DNA from: Brevundimonas lenta
GTDB lineage: Bacteria; Pseudomonadota; Alphaproteobacteria; Caulobacterales; Caulobacteraceae
Length of the DNA stretch: 64,000 nucleotides
Direction of reading: 5' to 3'
Assembly (NCBI RefSeq): GCF_014196335.1
Contig: NZ_JACIDM010000002.1
Span: forward strand, 992,001 to 1,056,000
Each line of letters begins with the position of its first letter. Position 1 is the stretch's first letter. Both the position numbers and the translations under genes were made by a program. Shown here piece after piece: positions 1 to 9,130 of this stretch. Below the pieces are notes generated by a model. The model worked only from the letters and a program-made list of their open reading frames with translations. It ran no database searches and was not told where the DNA came from.

Positions 1-913
1 TGAGCGCGCCTTCGCCCAGGGCATCTTCAACGCCGGTGCCTCGATCGGCGCCATCATCTCGGCTCCGCTGATCGCGCTGCTGTTCCTGTCGCTGGGCTGG
101 AAGGGCACCTTCCTGCTGATCGGCGCCCTCGGCTTCGTCTGGGTGCTGCCGTGGCTGATCATCTACCGCGCCGGTCCGGACAAGCATCCGTGGGTCAGCG
201 CCGCCGAGCGCGCCCTGATCCTCGACAAGCCCGCCGCCCAGCCGACCGAGGCGCCGCTCGCTCCGGCCTATGTTCCGACGGTGCGTCAGCTGCTGACCCA
301 CCGCCAGAGCTGGGGCGTGATTCTGACGCGCTTCTTCCTCGATCCGATCTGGTGGCTGTTCGTCTCGTGGCTGCCGATCTACCTGGCCGAGACCTTCGGC
401 TTCGACATCAAGCAGATCGGCATCTTCGCCTGGGTGCCCTACGTCGGCGCCATGATCGGCAGCCTGTTCGGCGGCTGGCTGTCGGGCTGGCTGATCAAGT
501 CGGGCCGTTCGGTCGACACGGCGCGCAAGGCGTCGATCACCCTCGGCGGTCTGGTCATGATGCCCTGCCTGCTGATCGCGCCCAACATCACCGATCCGAC
601 CATCGCCGTTCTGGTCATCGCCGGCGTCCTGTTCGGCTTCCAGGTCGCCATCGGCAACATCCAGACCATCCCCGGCGACCTGTTCGACGGCCGTTCGGTC
701 GGCTCTCTGGCCGGCGTCGGCGGCATGGCCGCGGTGGCGGGCACCCTGATCACCACCTGGCTGGTCCCGGCCATGACCAAGGTCTCGTACGGCCCGATCT
801 TCATCCTGGTGGCGGCGCTGGTGCCGCTGTCGCTTCTTTCCCTGTGGTTCATCACCGGCCGTATCGCGCCGGTGGCCCCACTCCACTCTGATACCCCCCA
901 AAAGGACTTCTGA
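1..913 (+). CDS. MFS transporter, hexuronate/sugar-acid type (5' truncated by window edge)
   Basis: The open frame runs in from before base 2 and ends at TGA 911-913. About 303 C-terminal residues are visible, so the N-terminal third is missing. The first visible residues (ERAFAQGIFNAGASIGAII) match the central region of ExuT-type anion:cation symporters of the major facilitator superfamily. Several hydrophobic transmembrane segments follow. Such inner-membrane permeases import hexuronates or related sugar acids. The stop overlaps the ATG of the next gene by one base (TGATG), and the downstream 2-keto-3-deoxygluconate kinase fits a uronate or aldonate substrate. The exact substrate cannot be read from the sequence. 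Confidence 0.85.
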   Translation, partial: ERAFAQGIFNAGASIGAIISAPLIALLFLSLGWKGTFLLIGALGFVWVLPWLIIYRAGPDKHPWVSAAERALILDKPAAQPTEAPLAPAYVPTVRQLLTHRQSWGVILTRFFLDPIWWLFVSWLPIYLAETFGFDIKQIGIFAWVPYVGAMIGSLFGGWLSGWLIKSGRSVDTARKASITLGGLVMMPCLLIAPNITDPTIAVLVIAGVLFGFQVAIGNIQTIPGDLFDGRSVGSLAGVGGMAAVAGTLITTWLVPAMTKVSYGPIFILVAALVPLSLLSLWFITGRIAPVAPLHSDTPQKDF

Positions 914-1665
914 TGCGTTTGAACGACAAGGTCGCCATCGTCACCGGCGGCGGCCGCGATATCGGCCGTGCGGTGTCTCTGAAACTCGCCGCCGAGGGCG
1001 CGAGCCTGGTGATCAACTTCGCCAATGACGAAGCCAGCGCCACGGAGACGCTGAAGGCGGTCCAGGCCGTCGGCGCGCAAGCCATCCTGCATCGCGCCGA
1101 TGTCTCGACCGGCGCCGGGGCCGACAGCCTCGTCGCCGCCGCGCACGCCGCCTTCGGGCCGCGCGTCGATATCCTGGTCAATCTGGCCGGGGGCATGGTC
1201 CAGCGCCGTCCGCTGGCCGAGATCGACGAGGCCTTCTTCGACCAGGTCATGAACCTGAACCTGCGCTCGGCCTATCTGATGACCCGCGCGGTGGTCCCGT
1301 CGATGAAGATGGGCGGCGCGATCGTGAACTTCTCGTCGCTGGCCGGTCGTGACGGCGGCGGACCGGGCGCTTCGATCTACGCGACCTCCAAGGGCGCGCT
1401 GATGACCTTCACCCGCTCGATGGCCAAGGAGCTCGGCCCGCAAGGCATCCGCGTGAACGCCCTTTGCCCCGGCATGATCAGCACGACCTTCCACGACACC
1501 TTCACGAAGTACGAAGTGCGCAAGGCGGTCGCCGCCGCCACGCCGCTGCGTCGCGAGGGCCGCGCTGAAGAGGTCGCCGCCACCGTGGCCTTCCTCGTGT
1601 CCGAAGACGCCGCCTTCCTCAACGGCGTGAACCTGGACATCAACGGGGGCCTGTTCTTTTCGTGA
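913..1665 (+). CDS. SDR family oxidoreductase, probable sugar-acid (DEH/ketouronate) reductase
   Basis: This 250-aa protein is a classical short-chain dehydrogenase/reductase. The nucleotide-binding TGGGRDIG lies at residues 11-18, Ser141/Ser142 precede the catalytic Tyr156 and Lys160 of YATSK, and the C-terminus has the NGVNLDINGG pattern of FabG-like enzymes. By fold it reduces a keto group with NAD(P)H. Its place between a hexuronate-type permease and a KDG kinase suggests the step that makes 2-keto-3-deoxygluconate, for example from 4-deoxy-5-hexoseulose uronate derived from alginate or pectin, or a KduD-like reaction. That assignment is inference from context; FabG-like roles remain possible. 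Its ATG overlaps the upstream stop, and its TGA overlaps the GTG of the next gene. Confidence 0.85.
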   Translation: MRLNDKVAIVTGGGRDIGRAVSLKLAAEGASLVINFANDEASATETLKAVQAVGAQAILHRADVSTGAGADSLVAAAHAAFGPRVDILVNLAGGMVQRRPLAEIDEAFFDQVMNLNLRSAYLMTRAVVPSMKMGGAIVNFSSLAGRDGGGPGASIYATSKGALMTFTRSMAKELGPQGIRVNALCPGMISTTFHDTFTKYEVRKAVAAATPLRREGRAEEVAATVAFLVSEDAAFLNGVNLDINGGLFFS

Positions 1666-2873
1666 CCCGTCGGGCGAAGGATTTGCTGTGCGCGGCCGCG
1701 ATCGCGCTTCTCGCGACCGCGGCGGCCGGCGGCGCCTTCGCCCAGACGCCACCCGTGACCTGGACGCCGGCATGGACCGCCTCGGCGGCCCCGGCCCGCT
1801 TTGACGGGACGCCCGAGGCTCCGCTCGGCTACCTGAACCAGACAGTGCGCCAGGATATCCGTCTGGGAACGGCGGCCGAGGCGGTCCGGCTTCGCCTCAG
1901 CAACGAACTGGGAACCGAGCCCCTGCATGTCGCCTCGGTCTTCCTGCGCCTGACGGGCGGCGAGGGCTCCGCCCTGCCCGTCACCTTCTCGGGCATGACG
2001 GATGTCATCCTGCCGCCGGGCGTCGCCCTCCTCAGCGATCCGGTCCCGGTCAGCGTCCCCCGTTTCGGACAGGTGTCGGTCAGTGTTTTTCTGCCTGAGG
2101 CCACGCGGGGCGTTGTCCGCCGCTCCGCCGTCCGCATCGGCGATGGCGACGCGCCCGTCACAGATGACCTCAAGGTTCAGCGGCGTCAGAACTTCATCTC
2201 GGCTGTGTTCGCCGCAAACGATCATCCGCCCGCCGTCGTCGCGGCTCTGGGCGATTCCATCACCGAAGGCGCCACCGCGACCCTGGGGGCCGACGCCGAC
2301 TGGCCGTCCGTTCTGGCCCGACGGCTGGACGCCGTCTGCCCGGCTGGCTTCGTGGTGGTCAATGCCGGCATTAGCGGCAACCGCGTCGTCCAGGACGGCC
2401 GCAGCCCCAACGCCATGGCGCGACTGGACCGCGACGTGCTCAGCCTGCCCGGCCTGACCCATGTGATCCTGCTGGAGGGCATCAACGACATTCGCCACAA
2501 CGGCGATCCCGCCCAGCCCGGCCGCAGCGCCGAAGAGGTCATTGCAGGCTATCGGCAGATCATCGACCGCCTGCACCTGCACGGGATCAAGGTCATCGGC
2601 GGCACCGTCACGCCCTTCGCCGGTTCCGAACGGTTCGACGAACGCTCCGAGACGGCTCGTCAGGCGCTGAACCGCTTCATCCGCGACAGCGGCGCCTTCG
2701 ACGCCGTCATCGACTTTGATGCGGCCGTCAGGGATCCTGCCAGTCCGGCAGCCATGTCGGCGGGCACGCACCGCGACGACCGCCTGCATCCCAATGACGA
2801 GGGCTACCGCCGCATGGCCGAAGCGATCGACGTATCCATCTTCCAGCCCGACAGTCAGGATTGCGGACAGTGA
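1662..2873 (+). CDS. Secreted SGNH/GDSL-family hydrolase (esterase)
   Basis: This 403-aa protein starts at a GTG that overlaps the upstream stop (GTGA). A signal peptide ending near AFAQ is visible at residues 1-28. The first half is beta-rich without a recognised motif. The hydrolase half starts at GDSIT with nucleophile Ser199, has an Asn-containing GIND block, and ends with the Asp373/His376 pair of DDRLHPND. SGNH enzymes of this layout (about 400 aa, secreted) often deacylate polysaccharides or other esters. In an operon for sugar-acid use, removal of acetyl groups from alginate, pectin or xylan is a reasonable guess, but the substrate is not shown by sequence. Confidence 0.85.
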   Translation: MTRRAKDLLCAAAIALLATAAAGGAFAQTPPVTWTPAWTASAAPARFDGTPEAPLGYLNQTVRQDIRLGTAAEAVRLRLSNELGTEPLHVASVFLRLTGGEGSALPVTFSGMTDVILPPGVALLSDPVPVSVPRFGQVSVSVFLPEATRGVVRRSAVRIGDGDAPVTDDLKVQRRQNFISAVFAANDHPPAVVAALGDSITEGATATLGADADWPSVLARRLDAVCPAGFVVVNAGISGNRVVQDGRSPNAMARLDRDVLSLPGLTHVILLEGINDIRHNGDPAQPGRSAEEVIAGYRQIIDRLHLHGIKVIGGTVTPFAGSERFDERSETARQALNRFIRDSGAFDAVIDFDAAVRDPASPAAMSAGTHRDDRLHPNDEGYRRMAEAIDVSIFQPDSQDCGQ

Positions 2874-3757
2874 AGATCGTCTCCTTCGGCGAATGCATGC
2901 TGGAGCTGTCGCGCTCGGCGGACGGCGAGGCGAAGCTGCGGTTCGGCGGCGACACGTTCAACACCGCCCTCTACCTCGCCCGGCTCGGCGTTAAAGTCCG
3001 CTACGCCACCGCTCTCGGCGCCGACGTCTGGTCGCAGGAAATGAAGGCCGCCTGGGCAGAGGAAGGCGTCGATCTGGATCTGGTCCTGACCGATCCGCAC
3101 CGTCTTCCCGGCCTCTATGCGATCCGCACGGGCGCGGCCGGCGAACGGACCTTCTCGTACTGGCGCGAAACCAGTGCAGCGCGGAACTTCTTCAGGCTGC
3201 CGGGATCGGAACAGGCGCTGGCGGCCATGGCCGAGGCCGACCTGCTGTACGTGTCAGGCATCTCCCTCTCCCTGTTCGACGACGCGGATCGCGCGCAGCT
3301 ACAGGCCGTCGCCAGAACGGTCCGCGACCGCGGCGGCGACGTCGCCTTCGACCCCAACTACCGTCCGCGCAACTGGGCCTCGGCGGACGAAGCCCGCCGC
3401 GTGATCGCGGACTTCGCCCCGCTTGTCACCGTCGCCCTGCCGACCTTCGAGGACGAGGCTGCCCTGCATGGCGACGCCACGCCCGAAGCGACCGCCGAAC
3501 GTTGGCGGAGCCACGGCGCGCGGGAGGTCGTCGTCAAACTCGGCCCCGACGGCGCCCTGCTGGCGGACGACAGCGGCCTGCATCACATAGCCACCGCCCC
3601 GGTCGACCCCGTCGACACCACCGGCGCGGGCGACAGTTTCAACGCCGGCTATCTGCATGCGCGGCTCAGCCGGCAGGACGCCCCGTCCGCCGTCCGGGCC
3701 GGCCACGCCCTGGCCCGGCGGGTCATCCGGTATCCCGGAGCGATCATTCCGCGCTGA
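2870..3757 (+). CDS. kdgK: 2-keto-3-deoxygluconate kinase (PfkB family)
   Basis: This 295-aa PfkB/ribokinase-fold sugar kinase phosphorylates 2-keto-3-deoxygluconate to KDPG for the Entner-Doudoroff aldolase. The N-terminal FGECMLEL and GGDTFNTA blocks are typical of KdgK. The C-terminal DTTGAGDSF carries catalytic Asp255 and the anion-hole glycines. I place the start at GTG 2870, which overlaps the upstream TGA as GTGA. A TTG three codons upstream is open but lacks that coupling. It is the last gene of the + strand operon and converges on arcD1 with six bases between the stops. KDPG aldolase is not in the window. Confidence 0.88.
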   Translation: MKIVSFGECMLELSRSADGEAKLRFGGDTFNTALYLARLGVKVRYATALGADVWSQEMKAAWAEEGVDLDLVLTDPHRLPGLYAIRTGAAGERTFSYWRETSAARNFFRLPGSEQALAAMAEADLLYVSGISLSLFDDADRAQLQAVARTVRDRGGDVAFDPNYRPRNWASADEARRVIADFAPLVTVALPTFEDEAALHGDATPEATAERWRSHGAREVVVKLGPDGALLADDSGLHHIATAPVDPVDTTGAGDSFNAGYLHARLSRQDAPSAVRAGHALARRVIRYPGAIIPR

Positions 3758-3763
3758 CCGCCG

Positions 3764-5203
3764 TCAGATGGTGATCACGCCCGACGCCAGCCCGTAGACG
3801 CCCACTGCCGCCGCAACGACGACCAGGCCGAACACCACCGCATCTCCGGGCTTGAACACCCGCTGCTTCTGCTCGCGCATGGCCATGACGAACAGCAGGG
3901 TGCTGGGGAGATAGAGCAGCGCCGACAGCACCAGATACTTCGACCCGCCGGCGATGATCATCAGACAGGCGTACAGGGTCGCCACCACGGCGCAGACCAG
4001 ATCGCGGTTCCGGCCGGCGGGTTCCTCGACATAGCCCTTGCGCGTCCAGGCCAGCTGCACGCCGTAGGCCGCGACCAGCAGATAGGGCACGAGGGTCATC
4101 ACCCCCGTCATCTTCAGCGCCATCAGGAACGCCTCCTCGGCGAACCACGACACGATCAGGAACAGCTGGATGATCAGGTTGGTCAGCCACAGGGCGCCCG
4201 CCGGAGCGCCGGCCGCATTCTCCTTCGCCAGGAAGGACGGCATGCTGCCCTCGCGCGCCGCCGAGTGCACCACCTCGGCCGCCAGCAACGACCACGACAG
4301 GTAGTTTCCCAGCACCGAGATCAGCAGCCCGACGCTGACCAGCACCCCGCCCCACGGGCCCACCACATGGGCCATCACGCCGGCCATCGACGGGGTCGCC
4401 AGCGCCTGCAGGTCGGGTCGCAGCATGACCCCGTAGGACAGCATGGTGACGAGGACCAGCAGGCTCAGCACGCCGAGGAAGCCCAGCACGGTGGCTATGC
4501 CGACGTCCTCGCGCCGCTTGGCGTAGCGGGAATAGACGCTCGCCCCCTCGATGCCGACAAAGACGAACACCGTCACCAGCATGGTGGCCCGCACCTGGCC
4601 GGCCAGCGTCCCCAGGCTCGGGACCTCGCCGCCCCAGAAGTTGAAGGCGAAGATGTCGGCCTGGAAGCCGGTCACCATGACGAACAGGAACAGGCCGATA
4701 GGGATGATCTTGGCATAGGTCGCGACGGCGTTCAGCGCCGCCGCGCTCTTCACCCCGCGCAGCACCAGATAGTGACAGCCCCACACCAGCACCGAGGCCG
4801 ACAGGATGGAGACGAGCGTCGTGCCGTCGCCGAAGATCGGGAAGAACTGACCCAGGGTCGACTTGATCAGGATCAGACAGGCCGTGTCCGCAAAGCACGC
4901 GCCGATCCAGTACCCCGCCGCCGCAACGAACCCCAGGTAGGGACCGAACCCCGCCCTCGCGTAGGCGAAGATGCCGGAATCCAGATCGGGCCTTCGCTTC
5001 GCCAGCGTCTGGAAGACGAAGGCCAGCATCAGCATGCCCGTCCCGGCGATCGCCCAGGCGATCATCGCGCCGAAGCCGCCCGTCGCCCGCGCAAAGGTGG
5101 CCGGCAGGGCGAAGATGCCGGACCCGATCATCGAGCCGACCACCAGCGCCGTCAGCGCCCGCAGTGAAAGCTTCTCGTCGGTCGATCCGTTCAGGCCGGC
5201 CAT
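3764..5203 (-). CDS. APC-family basic amino-acid antiporter, ArcD-like (copy 1)
   Basis: This 479-aa inner-membrane protein is of the amino acid-polyamine-organocation superfamily, with about twelve to thirteen hydrophobic segments. The opening block VGSMIGSGIFALPATFA is the diagnostic first helix, and the LDSGIFAYARAGFG block is typical of the arginine:ornithine/agmatine antiporter subfamily. It ends the minus-strand operon of arcD2, arcA and an outer-membrane protein. AGGAGGG lies a few bases before ATG 5203. Its likely job is electroneutral exchange of arginine for a product of arginine deiminase. Since arcB is absent from the operon, the exported partner might be citrulline rather than ornithine; this is inference. 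Confidence 0.85.
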   Translation of the reverse strand: MAGLNGSTDEKLSLRALTALVVGSMIGSGIFALPATFARATGGFGAMIAWAIAGTGMLMLAFVFQTLAKRRPDLDSGIFAYARAGFGPYLGFVAAAGYWIGACFADTACLILIKSTLGQFFPIFGDGTTLVSILSASVLVWGCHYLVLRGVKSAAALNAVATYAKIIPIGLFLFVMVTGFQADIFAFNFWGGEVPSLGTLAGQVRATMLVTVFVFVGIEGASVYSRYAKRREDVGIATVLGFLGVLSLLVLVTMLSYGVMLRPDLQALATPSMAGVMAHVVGPWGGVLVSVGLLISVLGNYLSWSLLAAEVVHSAAREGSMPSFLAKENAAGAPAGALWLTNLIIQLFLIVSWFAEEAFLMALKMTGVMTLVPYLLVAAYGVQLAWTRKGYVEEPAGRNRDLVCAVVATLYACLMIIAGGSKYLVLSALLYLPSTLLFVMAMREQKQRVFKPGDAVVFGLVVVAAAVGVYGLASGVITI

Positions 5204-5241
5204 GGGTCTCCCTCCTGAGGCGCGCCCCGCCGCGGCCCGGT

Positions 5242-6111
5242 TCAGAACTGTCTCGTCAGCTCGACTCCCAACTCCAATGCGGTGAACCGCGACGCTTCAC
5301 GGTTCGAAAAGCGGTTGATGAAGGCGCCTTCCCACTCAAGGTCCCAGCCGCGCCCCAGCGACCTCTGCGCGATCAGCACCACGCCCGCCGTCGCGTCGTT
5401 GCGTCCGCTGCTGGCTCCGCTGGTGAAGTCGGAGACGGCCAGGTCGCCCTCGATGGTCACCTCGTGCCCCCAGATCGGCTCCGACAGGACGTGGCTCGCC
5501 GTCGCTGTCCATCGGCTCCGGCGCAGTTCGGCGATGTCGGAGTCCTGGTACTCTGCAGAAATCTCGACGTTCAGATGTTCGCCGCTCACGGAGTAGGTGA
5601 GGTCGCTGATCCGGAGCGTCAGGTCCTGATCCGAGAAGTCGTTGCCGAAGATGCCCAGCAGGATGAACTCGGCCGTGAACTGACCGGGGCCCAGCGCATG
5701 CTGCGCGAACACGAACCCCTCCAGCCGCCCTTCGCCGAAATCGTCGTCATGGCCGCCGGCGTAGTAGTCGGCGTCGATCTGCGCACCGCCGCCGATATCC
5801 CAACCGCCCCAGGTCACGGGCGTCACATTGATCCCGAACGCCGGCGTCACATAGACCGCGTCGATCGTGTCGAACCGGCTGGTGGCGGCGTTGGTCGTGT
5901 ACGTCCCGTCCAGCGAAAACTCGAAGGTGATCGCCCTTCCCCTTGCCTCTTCCTGCGTCGGCAACTCGTCGGGGTCGTGCGGCAGGCGGCCCAGGATGTC
6001 GTCGATGTCATAGCGGGCCGACGGATCGGGATCCTGGTCCTGCGCCCGCGCTTCGCCCGCGAGCGGACCCGCCAGCAAAACGACGCCGACCAGGAGGCCC
6101 GCTGCGCGCAT
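5242..6111 (-). CDS. Predicted outer-membrane beta-barrel protein in the arginine deiminase operon
   Basis: This 289-aa protein has a signal peptide (ending near EARAQ) and a short acidic linker, followed by alternating polar/aromatic stretches typical of an outer-membrane barrel. It ends in a C-terminal phenylalanine (LTRQF), the usual recognition residue for barrel assembly. I chose ATG 6111, just after the arcA stop (8-bp gap). An in-frame extension upstream would overlap arcA and reads like out-of-frame sequence. I do not recognise the family. Position between arcA and arcD1 suggests a channel for arginine, citrulline or a peptide, but function is unknown. Confidence 0.7.
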   Translation of the reverse strand: MRAAGLLVGVVLLAGPLAGEARAQDQDPDPSARYDIDDILGRLPHDPDELPTQEEARGRAITFEFSLDGTYTTNAATSRFDTIDAVYVTPAFGINVTPVTWGGWDIGGGAQIDADYYAGGHDDDFGEGRLEGFVFAQHALGPGQFTAEFILLGIFGNDFSDQDLTLRISDLTYSVSGEHLNVEISAEYQDSDIAELRRSRWTATASHVLSEPIWGHEVTIEGDLAVSDFTSGASSGRNDATAGVVLIAQRSLGRGWDLEWEGAFINRFSNREASRFTALELGVELTRQF

Positions 6112-6119
6112 GCCGCCGC

Positions 6120-7364
6120 CTAGAAGTCCACCGCGTCGCGGATGATGGGACAGGTCATGCAATGCCCGCCGCCCCGGCCACGCCCGAGCTCGGCCCCGGT
6201 GATCGTGATCACCTCGATGCCTTCCTTGCGCAGCAGGGTGTTGGTGTAGGTGTTGCGGTCGTAGGCGAAGACCACCCCGGGCGAGGCGCAGACAAGATTG
6301 GCCCCGCTGTCCCACTGGGTGCGCTCGCGCATGTAGTCGTTGCCGCCCGTCTCCACGACCCGCATCTTCTTCAGGCCCAGGGCGTCCCGGACGGTATCGA
6401 CGAAGCTTCCCTTGTCCTTGTGCAGCTCCACTCCGCCCTTGCCGTCCGGCCGGTAGGAGAAGGCCTCCACGCTGTTGACGATGTCCGGGTACAGCAGCAC
6501 GCAGTCGCGATCGGCGAAAGTGAAGACGGTGTCCAGGTGCATGGCCGCCCGCAGCTTCGGCATGGCGGCGACGATGACCCGTTCGGCCCCGCCCTTTTCG
6601 AACAGGGCGGCGGCCACCTGGCTGATGGCCTGGCGCGACGTCCGCTCGCTCATCCCGATCAGGACATTGCCCTTGCCGATGGGCATGACGTCGCCGCCCT
6701 CAAGCGTCGCCAGCCCCCAGTCCCTGGTCGGATCGCCCCACCAGACGTTCACCTTGCCGGCGAAGTCCGGGTGGAATTTGTAGATCGCGGTCGTGAGGAT
6801 CGTCTCCTCGTGCCGCGCCGGCCAGTACAGCGAGTTCAGCGTCACGCCGCCGTAGATCCAGCAGGTCGTGTCGCGCGTGTAGAGCGTGTTGGGCAGCGGC
6901 GGCAGCAGGTACTCGTTGACCCCCGCTGCGTCGCGGATCAGCGCCAGCTGCTCGCCGCCGATGTCCTCCGGAAACTCGAAGGTCGACAGGCCGCCGATCA
7001 GCGTCTCCGCCAGCTCGCGGTTCGAAAGGCCGTCGAGATAGGAGCGGACCTCATTGAGCAGGCCGAGGCCGATCTGATTGGGCGCCACCTGGTGGTCGAG
7101 GATCCAGGCCTTCGCCTCCGGGATCGCCACCGTCTCGGCCAACAGGTTGTGCATCTCGACGACCTCGACGCCGCGATCGCGCATCTTGGTCATGAAGTCG
7201 AAGTGGTCGCGCTTGGCGTTGTCGACCCACAGCACATCGTCGAACAGCAGGTCGTCGCAGTTGCTGGGCGTCAGCCGCTGGTGGGCGCGGCCGGGCGCGC
7301 AGACCATGACCTTGCGCAGCTGGCCGACTTCGGAATGAACGCCAAAGGCCGTGTCGGTCGCCAT
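6120..7364 (-). CDS. arcA: Arginine deiminase
   Basis: This 414-aa protein has the full length of the ArcA family. It hydrolyses arginine to citrulline and ammonia in the cytoplasm. The N-terminal block [17 protein letters not shown] is typical. Internal EGGD and MHLDTVF carry the guanidinium-binding Glu, His and Asp. The C-terminal [13 protein letters not shown] carries nucleophile Cys402. The gene lies 17 bp after arcD2 and 8 bp before the outer-membrane gene, with AAAGG before its ATG. No ornithine carbamoyltransferase or carbamate kinase is encoded beside it, so the usual ATP-forming steps are not part of this operon. Confidence 0.95.
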   Translation of the reverse strand: MATDTAFGVHSEVGQLRKVMVCAPGRAHQRLTPSNCDDLLFDDVLWVDNAKRDHFDFMTKMRDRGVEVVEMHNLLAETVAIPEAKAWILDHQVAPNQIGLGLLNEVRSYLDGLSNRELAETLIGGLSTFEFPEDIGGEQLALIRDAAGVNEYLLPPLPNTLYTRDTTCWIYGGVTLNSLYWPARHEETILTTAIYKFHPDFAGKVNVWWGDPTRDWGLATLEGGDVMPIGKGNVLIGMSERTSRQAISQVAAALFEKGGAERVIVAAMPKLRAAMHLDTVFTFADRDCVLLYPDIVNSVEAFSYRPDGKGGVELHKDKGSFVDTVRDALGLKKMRVVETGGNDYMRERTQWDSGANLVCASPGVVFAYDRNTYTNTLLRKEGIEVITITGAELGRGRGGGHCMTCPIIRDAVDF

Positions 7365-7381
7365 CGTCTTGTGCCTTTCAG

Positions 7382-8809
7382 TCAGGGTGTGATGCGGCCG
7401 CTCAGCAGGCCGTAGACCCCGACCAGGGCTGCGACGATGGTGACGGCGAAGATGACGAGCTCACGCGGGTTGAACAGCCGGGCCTTCTGCTCCCGCCGCG
7501 CCCAGACGTAGAGGATCGTTCCGGGGGCCAGCAGCACCGCCAGCAGGACCACGTATTTGATGCCCGCGGCGGCGAACATGAACAGGGTGTAGAGGACGGC
7601 GATCCAGGCGAAGATCTGGTCGCGCAGCCGTTCCTTCGGCGTGGTTTCGTAGCCCTCGCCGCGCCGGGCGATCAGCACGCCGTATCCCGCGACCAGCAGG
7701 TAGGGCAGCAGCGCCGTGACGCTGGTCATATCCAGCATGAAGTTGAAGGCGTCGGCGGACCAGTAAGTCGAGATGATGAACAGCGAGACGACGACGTTGG
7801 TCAGCCAAAGCGCATTGGCGGGCACCTTCCGCCCATTCTCGGCGGCAAAAATCCTCGGCATGTCCTGCGACTTGGCGGCCGCGAACAACACCTCGGCGCA
7901 AATCAGCGACCAGGCGAGATAGGCGCCCAGCACCGAGACCAGCACGCCGATCGAGATGAACACGGCGCCCCAATGCCCGACGATCTCCTCAAGCACGCTG
8001 GCCAGGGAGGGCTGGGTCAGCCCGGCGATGGTCGACTGGGGCAGGGCCGCATAGGGCAGCAGGGTGATCGCCACCATCAGGCCGGTGACGCCGACAAAGC
8101 CCAGGATGGTCGCCCGGCCGACGTCGGACCGTTTGGTGGCGTAGCGCGAATAGACGCTGGCCCCCTCAATGCCGAGGAAGACGAAGACCGTGATCAGCAT
8201 GGTGTCGCGCACCTGCTGCAGCAGCGACTTCTCGGGCATGTCGGCGGCGCCGAAGAAATTGGTCGAGAACTGATCCCAGTTGAAGACGACCACCATCGCG
8301 ATCAGGGCGACGACCAGCGGCACGATCTTGGCGATGGTGACGACCAGATTTACGAACGCCGCCTGTTCGACGCCGCGCAAGATCATGAAGTGGAAGGCCC
8401 AGATGCCGACCAGCGACACGATGATGGCGACGATGGTGCTGCCGTCTCCGAACAGGTCGGGGAAGAAGCGCCCGAGGGTCGAGCCGATCAGCACCCAGTA
8501 GAAGACGTTGCCGAGACAACTGCCCAGCCAGTAGCCGAACGCCGACAGGAAGCCTGGATAGTCGCCGAACCCGGCCTTGGCGTAGGCGAAGACGCCGGAG
8601 TCGATGTCGGGCTTCTTCTCGGCCAGCGCCTGAAAGACGCGCGCCAGCATGTACATGCCGGTGCCGGCGATCCCCCAGGCGATCAGGGCGCCGAACGGGC
8701 CGGTGGCTGCGCCGAAGCGACTGGGCAGGTTGAATATCCCCGCCCCCACCATCGAGCCGACCACCATCGCGGTCAGCATCGGCAACGACATCTTCTGGGC
8801 GGACTGCAT
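7382..8809 (-). CDS. arcD: APC-family basic amino-acid antiporter, ArcD-like (copy 2)
   Basis: This 475-aa membrane antiporter is closely related to copy 1. It has the same first-helix motif ([17 protein letters not shown]) and [18 protein letters not shown] block, and the same [13 protein letters not shown] end. I chose ATG 8809 because GGGAGG lies 11 bases upstream and the protein then opens with [11 protein letters not shown]; a longer frame to 9058 has no family match. It is the first gene of the operon arcD2-arcA-omp-arcD1. In known ADI pathways ArcD exchanges arginine for ornithine. Two paralogues flanking one arcA may differ in substrate (arginine/ornithine versus arginine/citrulline or agmatine). 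Confidence 0.87.
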   Translation of the reverse strand: MQSAQKMSLPMLTAMVVGSMVGAGIFNLPSRFGAATGPFGALIAWGIAGTGMYMLARVFQALAEKKPDIDSGVFAYAKAGFGDYPGFLSAFGYWLGSCLGNVFYWVLIGSTLGRFFPDLFGDGSTIVAIIVSLVGIWAFHFMILRGVEQAAFVNLVVTIAKIVPLVVALIAMVVVFNWDQFSTNFFGAADMPEKSLLQQVRDTMLITVFVFLGIEGASVYSRYATKRSDVGRATILGFVGVTGLMVAITLLPYAALPQSTIAGLTQPSLASVLEEIVGHWGAVFISIGVLVSVLGAYLAWSLICAEVLFAAAKSQDMPRIFAAENGRKVPANALWLTNVVVSLFIISTYWSADAFNFMLDMTSVTALLPYLLVAGYGVLIARRGEGYETTPKERLRDQIFAWIAVLYTLFMFAAAGIKYVVLLAVLLAPGTILYVWARREQKARLFNPRELVIFAVTIVAALVGVYGLLSGRITP

Positions 8810-9130
8810 GTCTGGCGCGACCTCCCTCGTGCTGACCGCGGGTCTGGCCCTCAATAGGGCCGGCGGCGGGGCAAGGGTCATCCGGGGAACACCTGAGGTC
8901 CGGCCCCATGATCCACGAGGGCGCCGACGTAGGTCGGACGCCCCGCCGCGCCCTGCTCCCTCCTTCAGCACTGCGACCGGGCTCCGGGTTTCGCCTGACG
9001 GTCCGCCGAATTCGATCGGGCATATGACTTTCGGGCAGGAGGACGTCCGATGCCCCATGAAAGCGTATTTCGTCCCGGTTCCACCCTCCCCCGGCGCACC
9101 CTCGGGTGACCCTGACCCCGCCCTTCCCGA
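8810..9130. other. Intergenic region between arcD2 and RTX-peroxidase 1
   Basis: These 321 bases hold the promoter side of the arginine deiminase operon and the 3' side of the first peroxidase gene. I looked for an FNR/ANR-type box (TTGAT-N4-ATCAA), often found ahead of arc operons, and did not find one. A short inverted repeat CACCCGAGGGTG lies near 9100-9111 and is too weak to call a terminator. No other gene or RNA is recognisable. Confidence 0.4.

Noticed and set aside
8810-9130. FNR/ANR box ahead of the arginine deiminase operon
   Set aside because: No TTGAT-N4-ATCAA sequence or near match was found on either strand.
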